DNA of 64,000 nucleotides, taken from positions 1 to 64,000 of the forward strand of contig JAHCGZ010000003.1 in NCBI GenBank assembly GCA_022117465.1, in the 5' to 3' direction. Of the stretch, positions 36,944-46,539 are shown one piece after another. Origin of the DNA: Candidatus Nitrosopumilus limneticus. GTDB lineage: Archaea; Thermoproteota; Nitrososphaeria; Nitrososphaerales; Nitrosopumilaceae. Below the pieces are notes generated by a model. The model worked only from the letters and a program-made list of their open reading frames with translations. It was not told where the DNA came from and did no database searches. The position numbers and the translations under genes were made by a program. Numbering within the stretch: the stretch's first letter is position 1; every line of letters starts with the position of its first letter.

Positions 36944-38177
36944 AATAAAATTAGAGCATCCGTCATTAGATATTGTAGAATCAAAAGGAACTGAACTTTC
37001 TGGTAAAAAAATTGTATTGTGTGTTGCTGGAAGTGTTGCAGCGTACAAATCAATTGAACTTGCACGATTACTAATGAGACATGGAGCAAAAGTTACTTGT
37101 GTAATGAGTAGTGCTTCAACAAAAATGATTCAGCCAGATTATATGAAATGGGCAACAGGAAACGATGTTATTACAAAATTAACTGGTAAATTAGAACATA
37201 TCAATATAGCAGATTATAAAAAATCAGATCTTATTATTGTATACCCAGCTACTGCAAATACATTAGGAAAACTTGCAAATGGAATTGATGATACTCCGAT
37301 TTCAACAGTACTCACTGTTGGATTTGGTTCAAAAACACCAATTGTTATGGCTTTAGCAATGCATGCATCAATGTATGATAATATTGCAGTTAAAAAAAAT
37401 ATTTCATTTCTAAAAAATGAAATAGATTTTATGACACCAAATATAATAGAAGGGAAAGCAAAAGTGTCAGAACCAGAAGAAGTGCTTGATTTTGTTTTGA
37501 ATAAGTTTGGATTATCATCTAAATTATATGGAAAAAAAATATTGATAACTGCAGGACCAACAATTGAGCAGATTGATCCTGTAAGAGCAATTACAAATCA
37601 AAGCTCTGGTAAAACAGGAGTAAGTTTAGTAAAAGAATTAGTTTCTGCTGGTGCAAAAGTTACGTTTGTTTATGGACCAGGTAATGAAATTCCACCAAAG
37701 GGTGCAAAAATAATTAATGTTGTAACAAGTAATCAAATGTTTAATGCAGTCAAAAAAGAATTGAAAAATAAATTTGATATTGTAATAATGGCTGCCGCAG
37801 TAGCAGATTATATTCCTAAAAATCCAAGTAAGAAAAAAATTAAAAGTTCAAAAACAAATATTTCAATTACGCTCAAAAAAGCTCCTAAAATTATAGATCA
37901 AATAAAGAAAATTCAAAAGAATGTTTTACTAGTTGGATTTAAAGCAGAAACAAATGTCACAAATATTGAATTAATTAAATCTGCTAAAAAGAAATTGAAA
38001 GAATCATCATCAGATATGATAATAGCAAATGATATCGGAACATCTAGATATATAAAAAATTCTCAATATAATCAAATTATAATTGTAGATAAAAAAAGAA
38101 GTATTGTATCAGGTTGGATGAAAAAAGAAAAAATTGCAAAAATTATAAAAAAACAAATTGAACTAAAAATACAATGA
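36936..38177 (+). CDS. coaBC: Bifunctional phosphopantothenoylcysteine decarboxylase/phosphopantothenate--cysteine ligase
   Basis: The 413-aa protein joins two activities. CoaC occupies about 22-195, with FMN flavoprotein motif VAGSVAAYKSIELARLL and YPATANTLGKLANGIDD (PXMNxxMW-like region less obvious, as in archaeal members). CoaB is about 200-410, with LITAGPTIEQIDPVRAITNQ, then SSGKTG and VIMAAAVADYIP. It converts 4'-phosphopantothenate to 4'-phosphopantetheine. It overlaps the methyltransferase gene by 4 bp (ATGA). Confidence 0.95.
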   Translation: MSKIKLEHPSLDIVESKGTELSGKKIVLCVAGSVAAYKSIELARLLMRHGAKVTCVMSSASTKMIQPDYMKWATGNDVITKLTGKLEHINIADYKKSDLIIVYPATANTLGKLANGIDDTPISTVLTVGFGSKTPIVMALAMHASMYDNIAVKKNISFLKNEIDFMTPNIIEGKAKVSEPEEVLDFVLNKFGLSSKLYGKKILITAGPTIEQIDPVRAITNQSSGKTGVSLVKELVSAGAKVTFVYGPGNEIPPKGAKIINVVTSNQMFNAVKKELKNKFDIVIMAAAVADYIPKNPSKKKIKSSKTNISITLKKAPKIIDQIKKIQKNVLLVGFKAETNVTNIELIKSAKKKLKESSSDMIIANDIGTSRYIKNSQYNQIIIVDKKRSIVSGWMKKEKIAKIIKKQIELKIQ

Positions 38178-39019
38178 ATTCGATTCATTCAGAATACAAA
38201 CAAAGAAATATGAAAATTTGGAATGAAGTTGCTCCAAGATATCATAAAAGATGGACCAGTGTAAATAAAGGACCGTTTCAAAGTACAAAAAAATTAATCG
38301 AATTAGTAAAAATAAATAAAAATTATCATGTTTTGGATGTTGCATGTGGAACAGGAGCAGTAACAAAATATATTCAAAAAAAACTTGGCAAATCAGGATA
38401 TGTACTAGGAATTGACACGTCAACAACTGCAATTAAAATTGCTAAAAAATGGAATGAAAAAAATAAAAATTTAGATTTTTTAAATATTGATGCTGAAAAT
38501 TTTGCTTTTTCAAAAAAATTTGATATAGTAACTTGTCAGTATGCATTATTTTTTTTTCCTAATGCTCAAAAAGCATTAAAAAATATGAAAAATAGTCTCA
38601 AAAAATCTGGATTGATAGGAATATCTGTACATGGAAGTAAAGATAATGTTCCATTTTTTAGTAGTATTCTGGATTCTGCTACAAAGTACATACCAGATTA
38701 TGTTCCACCTAGTACACCAAATTTAGATAGATTTGGCACAAAATCTGCATTAAAAACAGAAGTTAGAAAAGCAGGATTCTCAAATATTATCATTAAAGAA
38801 TTTATTTTTAATTATAATCCAGGAAAATTTGAAGACTATTGGAATAATTATATTAAATATATTGCAAAGCCTCTAAAAGAAAAATTTAATGCTTTAGAAT
38901 ATTCAAAGCGGAACGAATTCAAAAATGCAGTTAAAGAAAAAACTTTACAATATACAAAAAAGAATGGTGATATAATATTTCCATGGCAAGTTTTAATATT
39001 AACTGCTAAAAATTCTTAA
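38174..39019 (+). CDS. Class I SAM-dependent methyltransferase
   Basis: The 281-aa protein has motif I VLDVACGTGAVTKYI, motif II GIDTSTTAIKIAKK, DAENFAF and the motif IV-like FDIVTCQYALFFFPNAQKAL. It resembles UbiE/MenG-type and small-molecule methyltransferases, and the substrate is unknown. It is the last gene of the CoA operon by its 4-bp overlap with coaBC, but a CoA-related role is not evident. Confidence 0.85.
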   Translation: MNSIHSEYKQRNMKIWNEVAPRYHKRWTSVNKGPFQSTKKLIELVKINKNYHVLDVACGTGAVTKYIQKKLGKSGYVLGIDTSTTAIKIAKKWNEKNKNLDFLNIDAENFAFSKKFDIVTCQYALFFFPNAQKALKNMKNSLKKSGLIGISVHGSKDNVPFFSSILDSATKYIPDYVPPSTPNLDRFGTKSALKTEVRKAGFSNIIIKEFIFNYNPGKFEDYWNNYIKYIAKPLKEKFNALEYSKRNEFKNAVKEKTLQYTKKNGDIIFPWQVLILTAKNS

Positions 39020-39094
39020 AATATTTTAATTTATTTTTTGTATTAACTAGAATTAATAATAACTTTAGATTTATGATAATTTACAGGTATTAAG

Positions 39095-39576
39095 ATGGAT
39101 AAAAAAGATAAAAAAGAAGAAGAAAAACCAAAAAAGAATAATCTTAAAGCTTTTCTTAAAAAAGAGCCCCACTATATCTAGCAGGAATTGCATTAATTGT
39201 CATAAGTGCAAATGGAATTTTAACAGAAAAACATTTTGATAGTTTTTTTTCGGAAATTTCTGAAGAAGAAAAAGTTGTTTTAGGTATTTTAATGCAATAT
39301 AATGGTCCAAATGAATCAGGATACAATGTGAAAAATGCTGTTGAAGATAAAATTAATGATGAATATCCTAGCGAAAAAATATTTAATGAAAGAAATACTA
39401 AGGTAGAATTAGATATAACAAAAATAGATTTAAAAGAATATCAGGTTATTATAAATTTCAAAGCACATAAAGGAGAAATAATTTTTGATTGGAATGTAAA
39501 TATTGATTCTAAAAAAATTGAATCAAATAATCTATTATCAAGAAGCATGATAGAAAAAGTAAATTATATTGATTAG
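39095..39576 (+). CDS. Small membrane-anchored hypothetical protein, frame broken once
   Basis: From ATG 39095 a Lys/Glu-rich cytoplasmic segment reads to KKEPHYI and meets TAG at 39179-39181. Shifting by -1 there restores LAGIALIVISANGILT, a membrane helix, then an extracytoplasmic domain to the stop at 39576. The combined product would be about 160 aa. The single missing base lies near 39176. Only the 94-aa tail has a standard internal ATG. The family is not recognised. Sequencing error or mutation are both possible. Confidence 0.55.
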
Positions 39577-39578
39577 GC

Positions 39579-40643
39579 TCAAATTTGCAGTAAATCTTTT
39601 GTGAATTTATGCATAATAATTGGTTTATTTTTTACAATAAGGGAATCCTCTATTCGAATTCCAAATTTATTTTCAATATAGATTCCAGGTTCCACAGTAA
39701 TTGCCATATTTTCTTTTAATTTTGTATCACTACGATAAGATATAGTTGGCAATTCATGTACCTCTAATCCAATTCCATGACCAGTAGAATGAATAAAATA
39801 TTTACCATAATTTTTTTCTTCAATATATTTTCTACATGCATAATCAACATCTTTACAGTTGACATTTGGTTTTACAGATTTGAGACCAAGTTTTTGTGAT
39901 TCTTTAACAATTTCATATGCCTCATTAGCTTGTGAAGAAATTTTTCCTAGTGCAAATGTTCTAGTTGCATCAGATACATATCCTTTGTATCTTAATGTTA
40001 AATCAGTAACTATAAGATCACCTTTTTTAAATTTACGTTGACTTACTTGTGCATGTGGTAATGCACCATTTGGACCTCCAGCAATAATTAAGGGATTAAG
40101 TGTTGATTTGTATCCAGTATCAAACATTTCTTGTTGCATAGCATATGTCATCAAAACTGTTTGTAATTCTGATTCTTTTTGTCCAACTTTTACTTTTTTT
40201 GAACAAATATCAAACATTTCATCAATAATTTTAGAAGCTTTTTTTAAGATTTTAATTTCTTTTTCATCTTTTATAATTCGAGCATTGTAAAATGGATCTG
40301 TAGAAGACGTAATATGTGAAATTGATTTTTTTAAGCTTAGCATGGTAGAATAGTCTTTACAATCAGTGCAGACATGATTTTTCTTTATTTTATTTATAAG
40401 AGTAAAAATTAACCCAGATCCACGTTCAGCAGTTATTACATCGCAATCTTCAGACTCATTTTTTGCTCTTCCAACTTCAAGTTCAGGAGCAATGATGGTT
40501 GTTTTTCCATTTTTTTCTAATAATCCAATAGCTTCACCCCAAAAACCAGTCATGTAAAAGAGATTTTCAGGCTCAAATGTAACTAGAGTATCACAATCCA
40601 TCTTTTGAGCATATTTTAGAAGATTTTTTCTACGTTCTTTCAT
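39579..40643 (-). CDS. Xaa-Pro peptidase, M24 family
   Basis: The 354-aa protein has a creatinase-like N-domain (about 1-120) and a pita-bread catalytic domain (about 125-354). Metal ligands are visible as the Asp in IVTDLTLRYKGYVSDATRTF (two Asp), His in HSTGHGIGLEVHE, Glu in TVEPGIYI and Glu in GIRIEDS. It removes N-terminal residues before Pro or cleaves X-Pro dipeptides in the cytoplasm. Its stop is 2 bp from the convergent gene. Confidence 0.93.
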   Translation of the reverse strand: MKERRKNLLKYAQKMDCDTLVTFEPENLFYMTGFWGEAIGLLEKNGKTTIIAPELEVGRAKNESEDCDVITAERGSGLIFTLINKIKKNHVCTDCKDYSTMLSLKKSISHITSSTDPFYNARIIKDEKEIKILKKASKIIDEMFDICSKKVKVGQKESELQTVLMTYAMQQEMFDTGYKSTLNPLIIAGGPNGALPHAQVSQRKFKKGDLIVTDLTLRYKGYVSDATRTFALGKISSQANEAYEIVKESQKLGLKSVKPNVNCKDVDYACRKYIEEKNYGKYFIHSTGHGIGLEVHELPTISYRSDTKLKENMAITVEPGIYIENKFGIRIEDSLIVKNKPIIMHKFTKDLLQI

Positions 40644-40714
40644 AATAAAATATAATATTTTCTTAATTTATGTATGATGTAAGTTTGTATAATAAAATTT
40701 GAAAAATTATTATC

Positions 40715-41684
40715 GTGACTGAAGAAAAGAAAAAGTAGTTGGACTACTTTCAGGCGGTTTAGATAGTCAACTTGCAATTAAAATGATGTAGGAATAAGAG
40801 TTTGATGTTTCGGCAGTTGGAATAAAAATTCCATTTTGTGATTTTGATTGCAGAAAATGATCTGGTTTTAAAATTAGGAAAGGATCTGACGATCTTAATG
40901 TAAATCTAAAAACAATTTATTTTGGTGATGAATACATTGAAATGTTAAAACATTCAAAACATGGGATCGATACAGGATATAATCTATGTAATAATTGTAG
41001 ATCTACAATGTATGATGCTGCAAAAAAATACATGGAAGAAATTGGTAAGGAATTTAGTATTTTAGTGGAAGTGTTAGGAAAAAGACTAATGAATTAAGAT
41101 CTATCAGTATTAAAAATAATTTAAAATAAATTAAATTTAATTAGAAAAATTATAAGACTTTTACCAGCTGTATTATTACCAGTAACAGAACCTAAAAAAA
41201 TGATTTAATCACAAGGGAAAATTTTAGAATAATTAAAGAAGAAAGAAGAAAAATTCAATTAAAAATAGTAAAAAATATGAAATTAAAAATCTACTAAATT
41301 CAAGTAGGGATTCGTTTGTTAATAGAACTATAATTTGGAATTAAAGATAAGAATTTATTTTTACACATAAAAAATCTAACAATAAATAATATTGATTTAT
41401 TAAAAATTGTAATACGTTTTAAATTACATTAAGAAATAAAATTTGTTGTTGGCAGAAATGAAATGATATAAGTAATTGCATTACCTGTTGACATATTACT
41501 TGAAGCTAAAGACTTTGTAGGGTTTGTCTCAATTTTACGTGATTCTAATGCAAAAGAACATTTAAAATTTGTATCATCTGTAACTTTAAGATATTCGAAT
41601 GTATCAAGTAATGAACAAGCAATTGTTTTTATTACAAATAATGATTTAATTGAAGAAATTTCTTCTAAAAATGTAGAAGAATAA
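40715..41684 (+). pseudogene. Decayed PP-loop ATPase (tRNA 2-thiouridylase/MnmA-ThiI-like)
   Basis: The frame can be followed with gaps. After a frame break near 40733 it reads VVGLLSGGLDSQLAIKMM (PP-loop SGGLDS), then two stops, FDVSAVGIKIPFCDFDC, a TGA, FKIRKGSDDLNVNLKTIYFG, CNNCRSTMYDAAKKYMEE and further stops. A poorly conserved middle follows, then VVGRNE, LPVDILLEAKDFVGFVSILRD and a normal-looking end at 41684. More than ten nonsense codons and several frame changes make this a true pseudogene, not one error. The intact family is about 320-340 aa in thaumarchaea and would modify tRNA with sulfur. Confidence 0.85.
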
Positions 41685-41769
41685 TTCTACATTAAATTTA
41701 GAATGTAGGCATAAAAATTAGTTAAAACTAAGGAAGAGTTTTAGAAGGAGTAATCTTTTTTTAAATATA

Positions 41770-42048
41770 ATGCAAAAGCAAGAGAATCCCACATATCTAA
41801 AGGCAATAACAATTAGAGATAGTAGTGATATTCATTCTATCAAAGAAGATATCAAAAAAGGAATTATTTTGATTCTTAGAGTTACACCTTTGGCACAAAA
41901 AGATGTCGATCAATTACGTAAAGTTGTAGAAGAGTTGTATTCAATTGCTAAAACAGCAGATGCAGACATTGCAAGATTGGGAGAAGAAAGAATTATTGTT
42001 ACTCCATCAAGTATAAAGATTTGGAAACCAGAATACGATTTAAAATAA
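41770..42048 (+). CDS. sepF: SepF-like cell division protein
   Basis: The 92-aa protein is the compact archaeal SepF: AITIRDSSDIHSIKEDIKKG, then IILILRVTPLAQKD and a final beta strand IIVTPSSIKIW. In archaea with FtsZ, SepF anchors FtsZ to the membrane; in thaumarchaea it exists beside the Cdv system. The canonical amphipathic membrane helix is not obvious at this short N-terminus. Its 3' end overlaps fttA by 9 bp in convergent orientation. Confidence 0.82.
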   Translation: MQKQENPTYLKAITIRDSSDIHSIKEDIKKGIILILRVTPLAQKDVDQLRKVVEELYSIAKTADADIARLGEERIIVTPSSIKIWKPEYDLK

Positions 42049-43980
42049 TTTAATTGCTTCTTGAATTTGAGGATAATGAGCAGGTAGTTTGTATGTTCTT
42101 CTAATATCCGCAGCAAGACTTTCTGACTTTGAACGTTCACCGTGATTAACTAAAACACGACGAAGTTTTGGTCTTAATCGTTGTACAAATGACATTAATT
42201 GATTATAGTCACTATGGCCACTAAAACCATCTAGTTTTTCAACACCACAATTAACAGAAACAACTTCAACTTTACCTTCTTTACCCAACATAGAAACCTG
42301 TTTAGAACCATCAAGAACACGTCTTCCCAAAGTTCCATTAACTTGGTAAGAAACAAACACAACTTTATTTTTAGAGTCAGGTGCAATATTTTTAAAATAT
42401 TCTAAAACAGGCCCACCTTCTAACATTCCAGATGTTGCTAAAATAATGCATGGAGAATTTTCTCTCATTGGTTCTTCTCTAGCATCTGCATGTTCGATAT
42501 TTGTAAAGTATTCAGAATCAAATGGGTTATCATCAGTTTCTAAAATTTTCTGTTTTAATTCTGTTGCAAGATATTCAGGATAGGATTCATGAATGGCTGA
42601 TGCTTCAGAAATCATACCTTCAGTAAACACTGGTGCTTCAACCATTTCACCAGATTTCATATAATGATCAATTACCATCATAAGTTCTTGTGCACGTCCA
42701 ACTGCTGGAATTGGTATCAAAACTTTACCTCCGTCTGCTAAAGTATGATTGACGGCATTAATGAAGGCAGACTCTACTTGTTGTCTGGTTGGTTGAACAT
42801 CCTCTCTAAGACCATAAGTACTTTCAATTAACAATGTTTCTACTCTTGGAAAATTCCAACTTGCGGCTTCAAATAATATACTTTTTCCAAATTTAATATC
42901 TCCTGAATAAACAAAATTATGGTCACCGTTACCAATATGAAAATGACATAAAGCTGAACCAAGAATATGCCCTGCATTAGCAAGAACTAATTTGATATCA
43001 GGGGAAATATCAGTAACACTTCCATATGGTAAAGTAATTGTTTGTTTCATAACTTGTTTAACATCACGTTCTGCATAAATTGGGGTTCTACCTTGTGCTG
43101 CTGCAACCTTGATTGCATCTAATTGAATTAAATTCATCATAGGAAGTGTTGGTTCACTACAATAAATTGGACCTTTGTAACCATATTTGCATAATGCAGG
43201 TAAAAATCCCGTATGATCTAAATGAGCATGTCCAATTACTACAGCATCAAGTTCATCTAGTGTAATATCTAAAGAATCAAGTCTTGGGTATGAATCCATT
43301 GGTAAACGAGCGCCTGGATTAATTCCACAATCAATTAGTATCTTACTTTCTGGAGTTGATAATAACATTGAAGATCGACCTACTTGTCCAAAACCACCAA
43401 GAGTATGAAGAGATACTTCAGTTCTTTGAGATAATCGAGATCTAAAAATGTCATCACCAACTTGTTTCATTTGTTTTGTTCTTTCAGTGGCAGCTTGCTT
43501 TAGGGTTGCATTAATTGTTTGAATAGTTCGTGACGGTATGGTAGTGGCTTTTCGTATTTTTAGTATCCATCCAATTTTTTCAGCTAAATCAGCATGATTA
43601 AATTCTTTAACGCTTCTTTGTAGTAACCATGGTCTTTTTGCTTCAAGTGAAACTTCACCAGTAGATGTGTCAAATAATGTACCTTGTAGATTTGCTTCTT
43701 TTGGAACATGTTCAGAAATAATTTTTCTACATTCATCTTCTGGTTTTCTTATAGATTCATCAGTTCTAATCACAATTCGTTTTTTAATTATACTAACTAA
43801 TTTTGAAATTGTTTCATTATTTTCTAATAGATATCTAGGTGAATTTGTATAAAGTGCAATTCTAGGTCCTTCGTATTCTATTTTTGTAATACTTGCTTCT
43901 CTCGGCATACTTTGCAGTATGGTTGCCATCATATTTTGGCTGCTAGGAGCTAATTCTTTTGTAGGTTGTTTTTTTTGCAT
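42040..43980 (-). CDS. aCPSF1/FttA, KH-domain beta-CASP ribonuclease (transcription termination factor)
   Basis: The protein has two N-terminal KH-like domains (about 1-140), a metallo-beta-lactamase core with HAHLDHTG, a beta-CASP insert and the C-terminal motifs SGHSDY and NHGE. aCPSF1 cleaves RNA 3' ends at U-rich sites and terminates transcription in archaea. The frame is open to an ATG at 44019, which would overlap psmB by 32 bp. The ATG at 43980 leaves a 7-bp gap and keeps the KH start, so it is preferred. Confidence 0.95.
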   Translation of the reverse strand: MQKKQPTKELAPSSQNMMATILQSMPREASITKIEYEGPRIALYTNSPRYLLENNETISKLVSIIKKRIVIRTDESIRKPEDECRKIISEHVPKEANLQGTLFDTSTGEVSLEAKRPWLLQRSVKEFNHADLAEKIGWILKIRKATTIPSRTIQTINATLKQAATERTKQMKQVGDDIFRSRLSQRTEVSLHTLGGFGQVGRSSMLLSTPESKILIDCGINPGARLPMDSYPRLDSLDITLDELDAVVIGHAHLDHTGFLPALCKYGYKGPIYCSEPTLPMMNLIQLDAIKVAAAQGRTPIYAERDVKQVMKQTITLPYGSVTDISPDIKLVLANAGHILGSALCHFHIGNGDHNFVYSGDIKFGKSILFEAASWNFPRVETLLIESTYGLREDVQPTRQQVESAFINAVNHTLADGGKVLIPIPAVGRAQELMMVIDHYMKSGEMVEAPVFTEGMISEASAIHESYPEYLATELKQKILETDDNPFDSEYFTNIEHADAREEPMRENSPCIILATSGMLEGGPVLEYFKNIAPDSKNKVVFVSYQVNGTLGRRVLDGSKQVSMLGKEGKVEVVSVNCGVEKLDGFSGHSDYNQLMSFVQRLRPKLRRVLVNHGERSKSESLAADIRRTYKLPAHYPQIQEAIKLF

Positions 43981-43987
43981 TAAATCA

Positions 43988-44620
43988 CTAAAGTTGGATA
44001 ACTGCTTTCTTTTGTTCATTGGTTAATAGACGGAATCCATCTTTGTCCATTACTGCGATGTTTATTCCATCACCAGTACCAATGTTTCTAACGATTGCAG
44101 ATTTAACAGCTCGTAAAGCTATTTTTTTTGCCTCCTCAACTGTGAGGTCATTTCTATATTCTTCTTCTAATAAGCCGTAAGCTACTGGTGATCCACTACC
44201 AGTTGTAACATAAGATTTTTCTTCAACAGAACCAAACATGTCTACATTAAACAATGCAGGACCATTTGCATCATAACCACCTAGTAAAATATCAGCCATG
44301 AATGGATATCCTCTATTTTGATGAAAAATTAATGAACAAAGTCTTGCTAAAGAATGAATTGATATTGAATTTTGTTTATCGACTCGGTGTAAATTAGAAT
44401 GGTATCGTAAAATATCTACAATATTTTGTGCATCTGCAACGCCTCCTGCTAAAGTCAATCCTGCGTGGAGGTCAATTTGTTGAATTTTCATAGTATTGTT
44501 ATTTGCTATAAAATATCCTGCACTAGCCCTCATATCTGCACATAATACAACGCCATCTTTAGCCTTGATACCTACAGTGGTAGTCCCATGCAAAATTTTT
44601 TCTTCAACGTTATTTGACAT
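43988..44620 (-). CDS. psmB: 20S proteasome beta subunit
   Basis: The 210-aa precursor has a short propeptide ending in HG, followed by Thr13 of TTTVGIKAKDGVVL, the autocatalytically exposed nucleophile. The catalytic Asp and Lys regions (CADMRAS and the lysine of MKIQQID nearby) and GSGSPVAYGLLE are present. It degrades unfolded proteins in the chamber. No alpha subunit is in the window. The pairing with fttA, 7 bp away, suggests co-transcription. Confidence 0.95.
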   Translation of the reverse strand: MSNNVEEKILHGTTTVGIKAKDGVVLCADMRASAGYFIANNNTMKIQQIDLHAGLTLAGGVADAQNIVDILRYHSNLHRVDKQNSISIHSLARLCSLIFHQNRGYPFMADILLGGYDANGPALFNVDMFGSVEEKSYVTTGSGSPVAYGLLEEEYRNDLTVEEAKKIALRAVKSAIVRNIGTGDGINIAVMDKDGFRLLTNEQKKAVIQL

Positions 44621-44658
44621 AATACACCTATTAAGATAAAGTAAGTGTCATGTCACCC

Positions 44659-44667
44659 TTTTAAATA
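44659..44667 (+). promoter_or_regulatory. TATA box of egsA
   Basis: TTTTAAATA lies about 30-33 nt before the ATG at 44696 in the 75-bp gap between divergent psmB and egsA. It supports 44696 as the start of a leaderless message. Confidence 0.45.
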
Positions 44668-44695
44668 ACTTTTTGATCCTTTGAAATGATAAATA

Positions 44696-45760
44696 ATGAT
44701 AAAAAATGAGAATCGCATGGAATCACACACGATGGAATTACCAAGGCTCATTGAGATAGGTGAAAAGAATATTGGAGATTTTGGAAGATTTCTTAATTCC
44801 TTAAATAGGCCAAAAAAAGTTTCACTGATTAGCGGAACAAATGTTCAAAAAGTATTAAAGGTCAAAGTAGAAAAATCATTAAAAATTAAAAAAATTCAAT
44901 ATATTTGGCATACATCAACAGATAATCAGATTAAATCAATAAATAAAATTGAAAAAGATGTTAAAAAAGATAATTCAGATTTAATTGTAGGAATTGGAGG
45001 CGGTCGCTCTGTAGACACTGCAAAATTAATTTCATATAATTTATCAATACCATTTGTAAGTTTACCAACTGCTGCATCACACGACGGTATGGCAAGTCCA
45101 TTTGTTTCAGTTAAAAGTGACAAACCTCATTCTATTATTGCATCTGCACCTATGGGTGTGTTTGTAGATATTGATATAATTAAAAAAGCACCATCAAAAT
45201 TGTTAGCTAGTGGTTGTGGTGATCTTATTGCAAACATTATAGCTGTAAAAGATTGGCAGTTAGGACATAAAAAGAAAAAAGAATACTATGGAAGATATGC
45301 AGCAGATTTAGCAATGATGAGTGCAAAAATTGTTATGGAAAATTCTTCTCAATTTGCAATACATGGATTAGATGCACGAATAATTGTAGAAGGATTGGTT
45401 AGTTCAGGTGTTGCATCTTGTATTGCCGGGAGTAGTAGACCATGTTCTGGTGCTGAACATCTTTTTTCACATGCACTTGATAAAATTGCACCAGGTATTG
45501 GACTGCATGGAGAAAAATGTGGAATTGGTTCTATAATGATGGCAAAATTACAAGGGCAAGATTGGAAAAAAATTATTAAAACATTAAAGGATGTAGGTGC
45601 CCCAACTACAGCAAAACAAATCGGACTTAAATCAGATATGATTGTTGAAGCTTTAATGATTGCACAAGGATTAAGACCAGAACGTTACACGATTTTAAAA
45701 GAAATTAAAATGACTAAGAAAAAAGCATTGAATCTTGCAAAAATTACTAAAATAATTTAA
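44696..45760 (+). CDS. egsA: sn-glycerol-1-phosphate dehydrogenase
   Basis: This archaeal enzyme makes sn-glycerol-1-phosphate from DHAP for ether lipids. The 354-aa protein has the NAD(P) motif VGIGGGRSVDTAKL, LPTAASHDGMASPF and the zinc ligands expected in CGDLIANI (Asp) and later His residues (AEHLFSHAL and GLHGEKCGIG). The ATG at 44717 (residue 8) is an alternative start; promoter spacing favours 44696. It converges on the FKBP gene with a 1-bp gap. Confidence 0.95.
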   Translation: MIKNENRMESHTMELPRLIEIGEKNIGDFGRFLNSLNRPKKVSLISGTNVQKVLKVKVEKSLKIKKIQYIWHTSTDNQIKSINKIEKDVKKDNSDLIVGIGGGRSVDTAKLISYNLSIPFVSLPTAASHDGMASPFVSVKSDKPHSIIASAPMGVFVDIDIIKKAPSKLLASGCGDLIANIIAVKDWQLGHKKKKEYYGRYAADLAMMSAKIVMENSSQFAIHGLDARIIVEGLVSSGVASCIAGSSRPCSGAEHLFSHALDKIAPGIGLHGEKCGIGSIMMAKLQGQDWKKIIKTLKDVGAPTTAKQIGLKSDMIVEALMIAQGLRPERYTILKEIKMTKKKALNLAKITKII

Positions 45761-45761
45761 T

Positions 45762-46493
45762 TTAAGCGGTTTTCTCTTTTGTTTCAGGTTTTTTTGTAGG
45801 AGTTTGTTTGTTGACATGAGTTTCAACAAAACTAATTTTTTCTAAAGTATTAACAAATTTGAAAATATCCATTTGAATAAAATGTTTCATTATTTGTAAG
45901 CCGTCTGCACGTAAAATTTCTTCAGGAATTGTAATACTTGCTTCTTTATCCTTTAAATCAAAAGTAATTTTACCATCCTCAACAGGAAGTCTTTCTTTTA
46001 AAATTGCATCAACTTTATCGCTTGATGAATCAAGTACTTTGAGTACATTGACATCAAAAAGAATTGTTTTTCCTGCATATCTATGATTATAATCAATTTG
46101 TACTCTACCAGATCCAATAAAACGGATAATTCCTCTTTTGTTATCAACTTCAACTGTATCACCTACTGAAACTTTTTCTGCATCCTCACCTAATTTTCTA
46201 AGTGGAATCATTCTAACTTTACCGGAATCTCTTACACCAAAACCTTTGTCAGGAGCAACCTCAACGGTTAGTTTGTCGCCAACAGATGTCTTTGATAATG
46301 CTTCATCAAATCCTTTTAGAACAGGATATGATGTTTCTCCAATAGAAACTAGTTTAGGATGATATTTTGTATTTTCTTCATGAAGTGAATATTTTTTTGC
46401 ATCTGCTTCAAGAGTAGTATCAAAAACCTCATCATCATCTTTTACTTTTGCAGTGTAATCAACTAAAATTAATGAGCCTTTATCAAAAGTCAA
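45762..46493 (-). CDS. FKBP-type peptidyl-prolyl isomerase (archaeal SlyD-like, long form)
   Basis: The 243-aa protein has an FKBP domain interrupted by an insert-in-flap domain (LVDYTAKVKDDDEVFDTT, VLKGFDEALSKTSVGDKLTVEV, GFGVRD, NHRYAGKTILFDVNVL) at about 1-160. An additional alpha/beta C-terminal domain (about 165-225) and a Lys/Thr/Pro-rich tail follow. It would catalyse prolyl isomerisation and chaperone nascent proteins in the cytoplasm. The C-terminal extension is typical of archaeal long FKBPs. Confidence 0.92.
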   Translation of the reverse strand: MTFDKGSLILVDYTAKVKDDDEVFDTTLEADAKKYSLHEENTKYHPKLVSIGETSYPVLKGFDEALSKTSVGDKLTVEVAPDKGFGVRDSGKVRMIPLRKLGEDAEKVSVGDTVEVDNKRGIIRFIGSGRVQIDYNHRYAGKTILFDVNVLKVLDSSSDKVDAILKERLPVEDGKITFDLKDKEASITIPEEILRADGLQIMKHFIQMDIFKFVNTLEKISFVETHVNKQTPTKKPETKEKTA

Positions 46494-46539
46494 TGTGATC
46501 GTTTTCGAATTTCCTTATATTAGTTAAACGTTCTTAAAT

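Noticed and set aside
38163-38432. Minus-strand 89-aa frame
   Set aside because: It lies wholly across the ends of coaBC and the methyltransferase gene, has low-complexity composition and no promoter; it is an antisense shadow.
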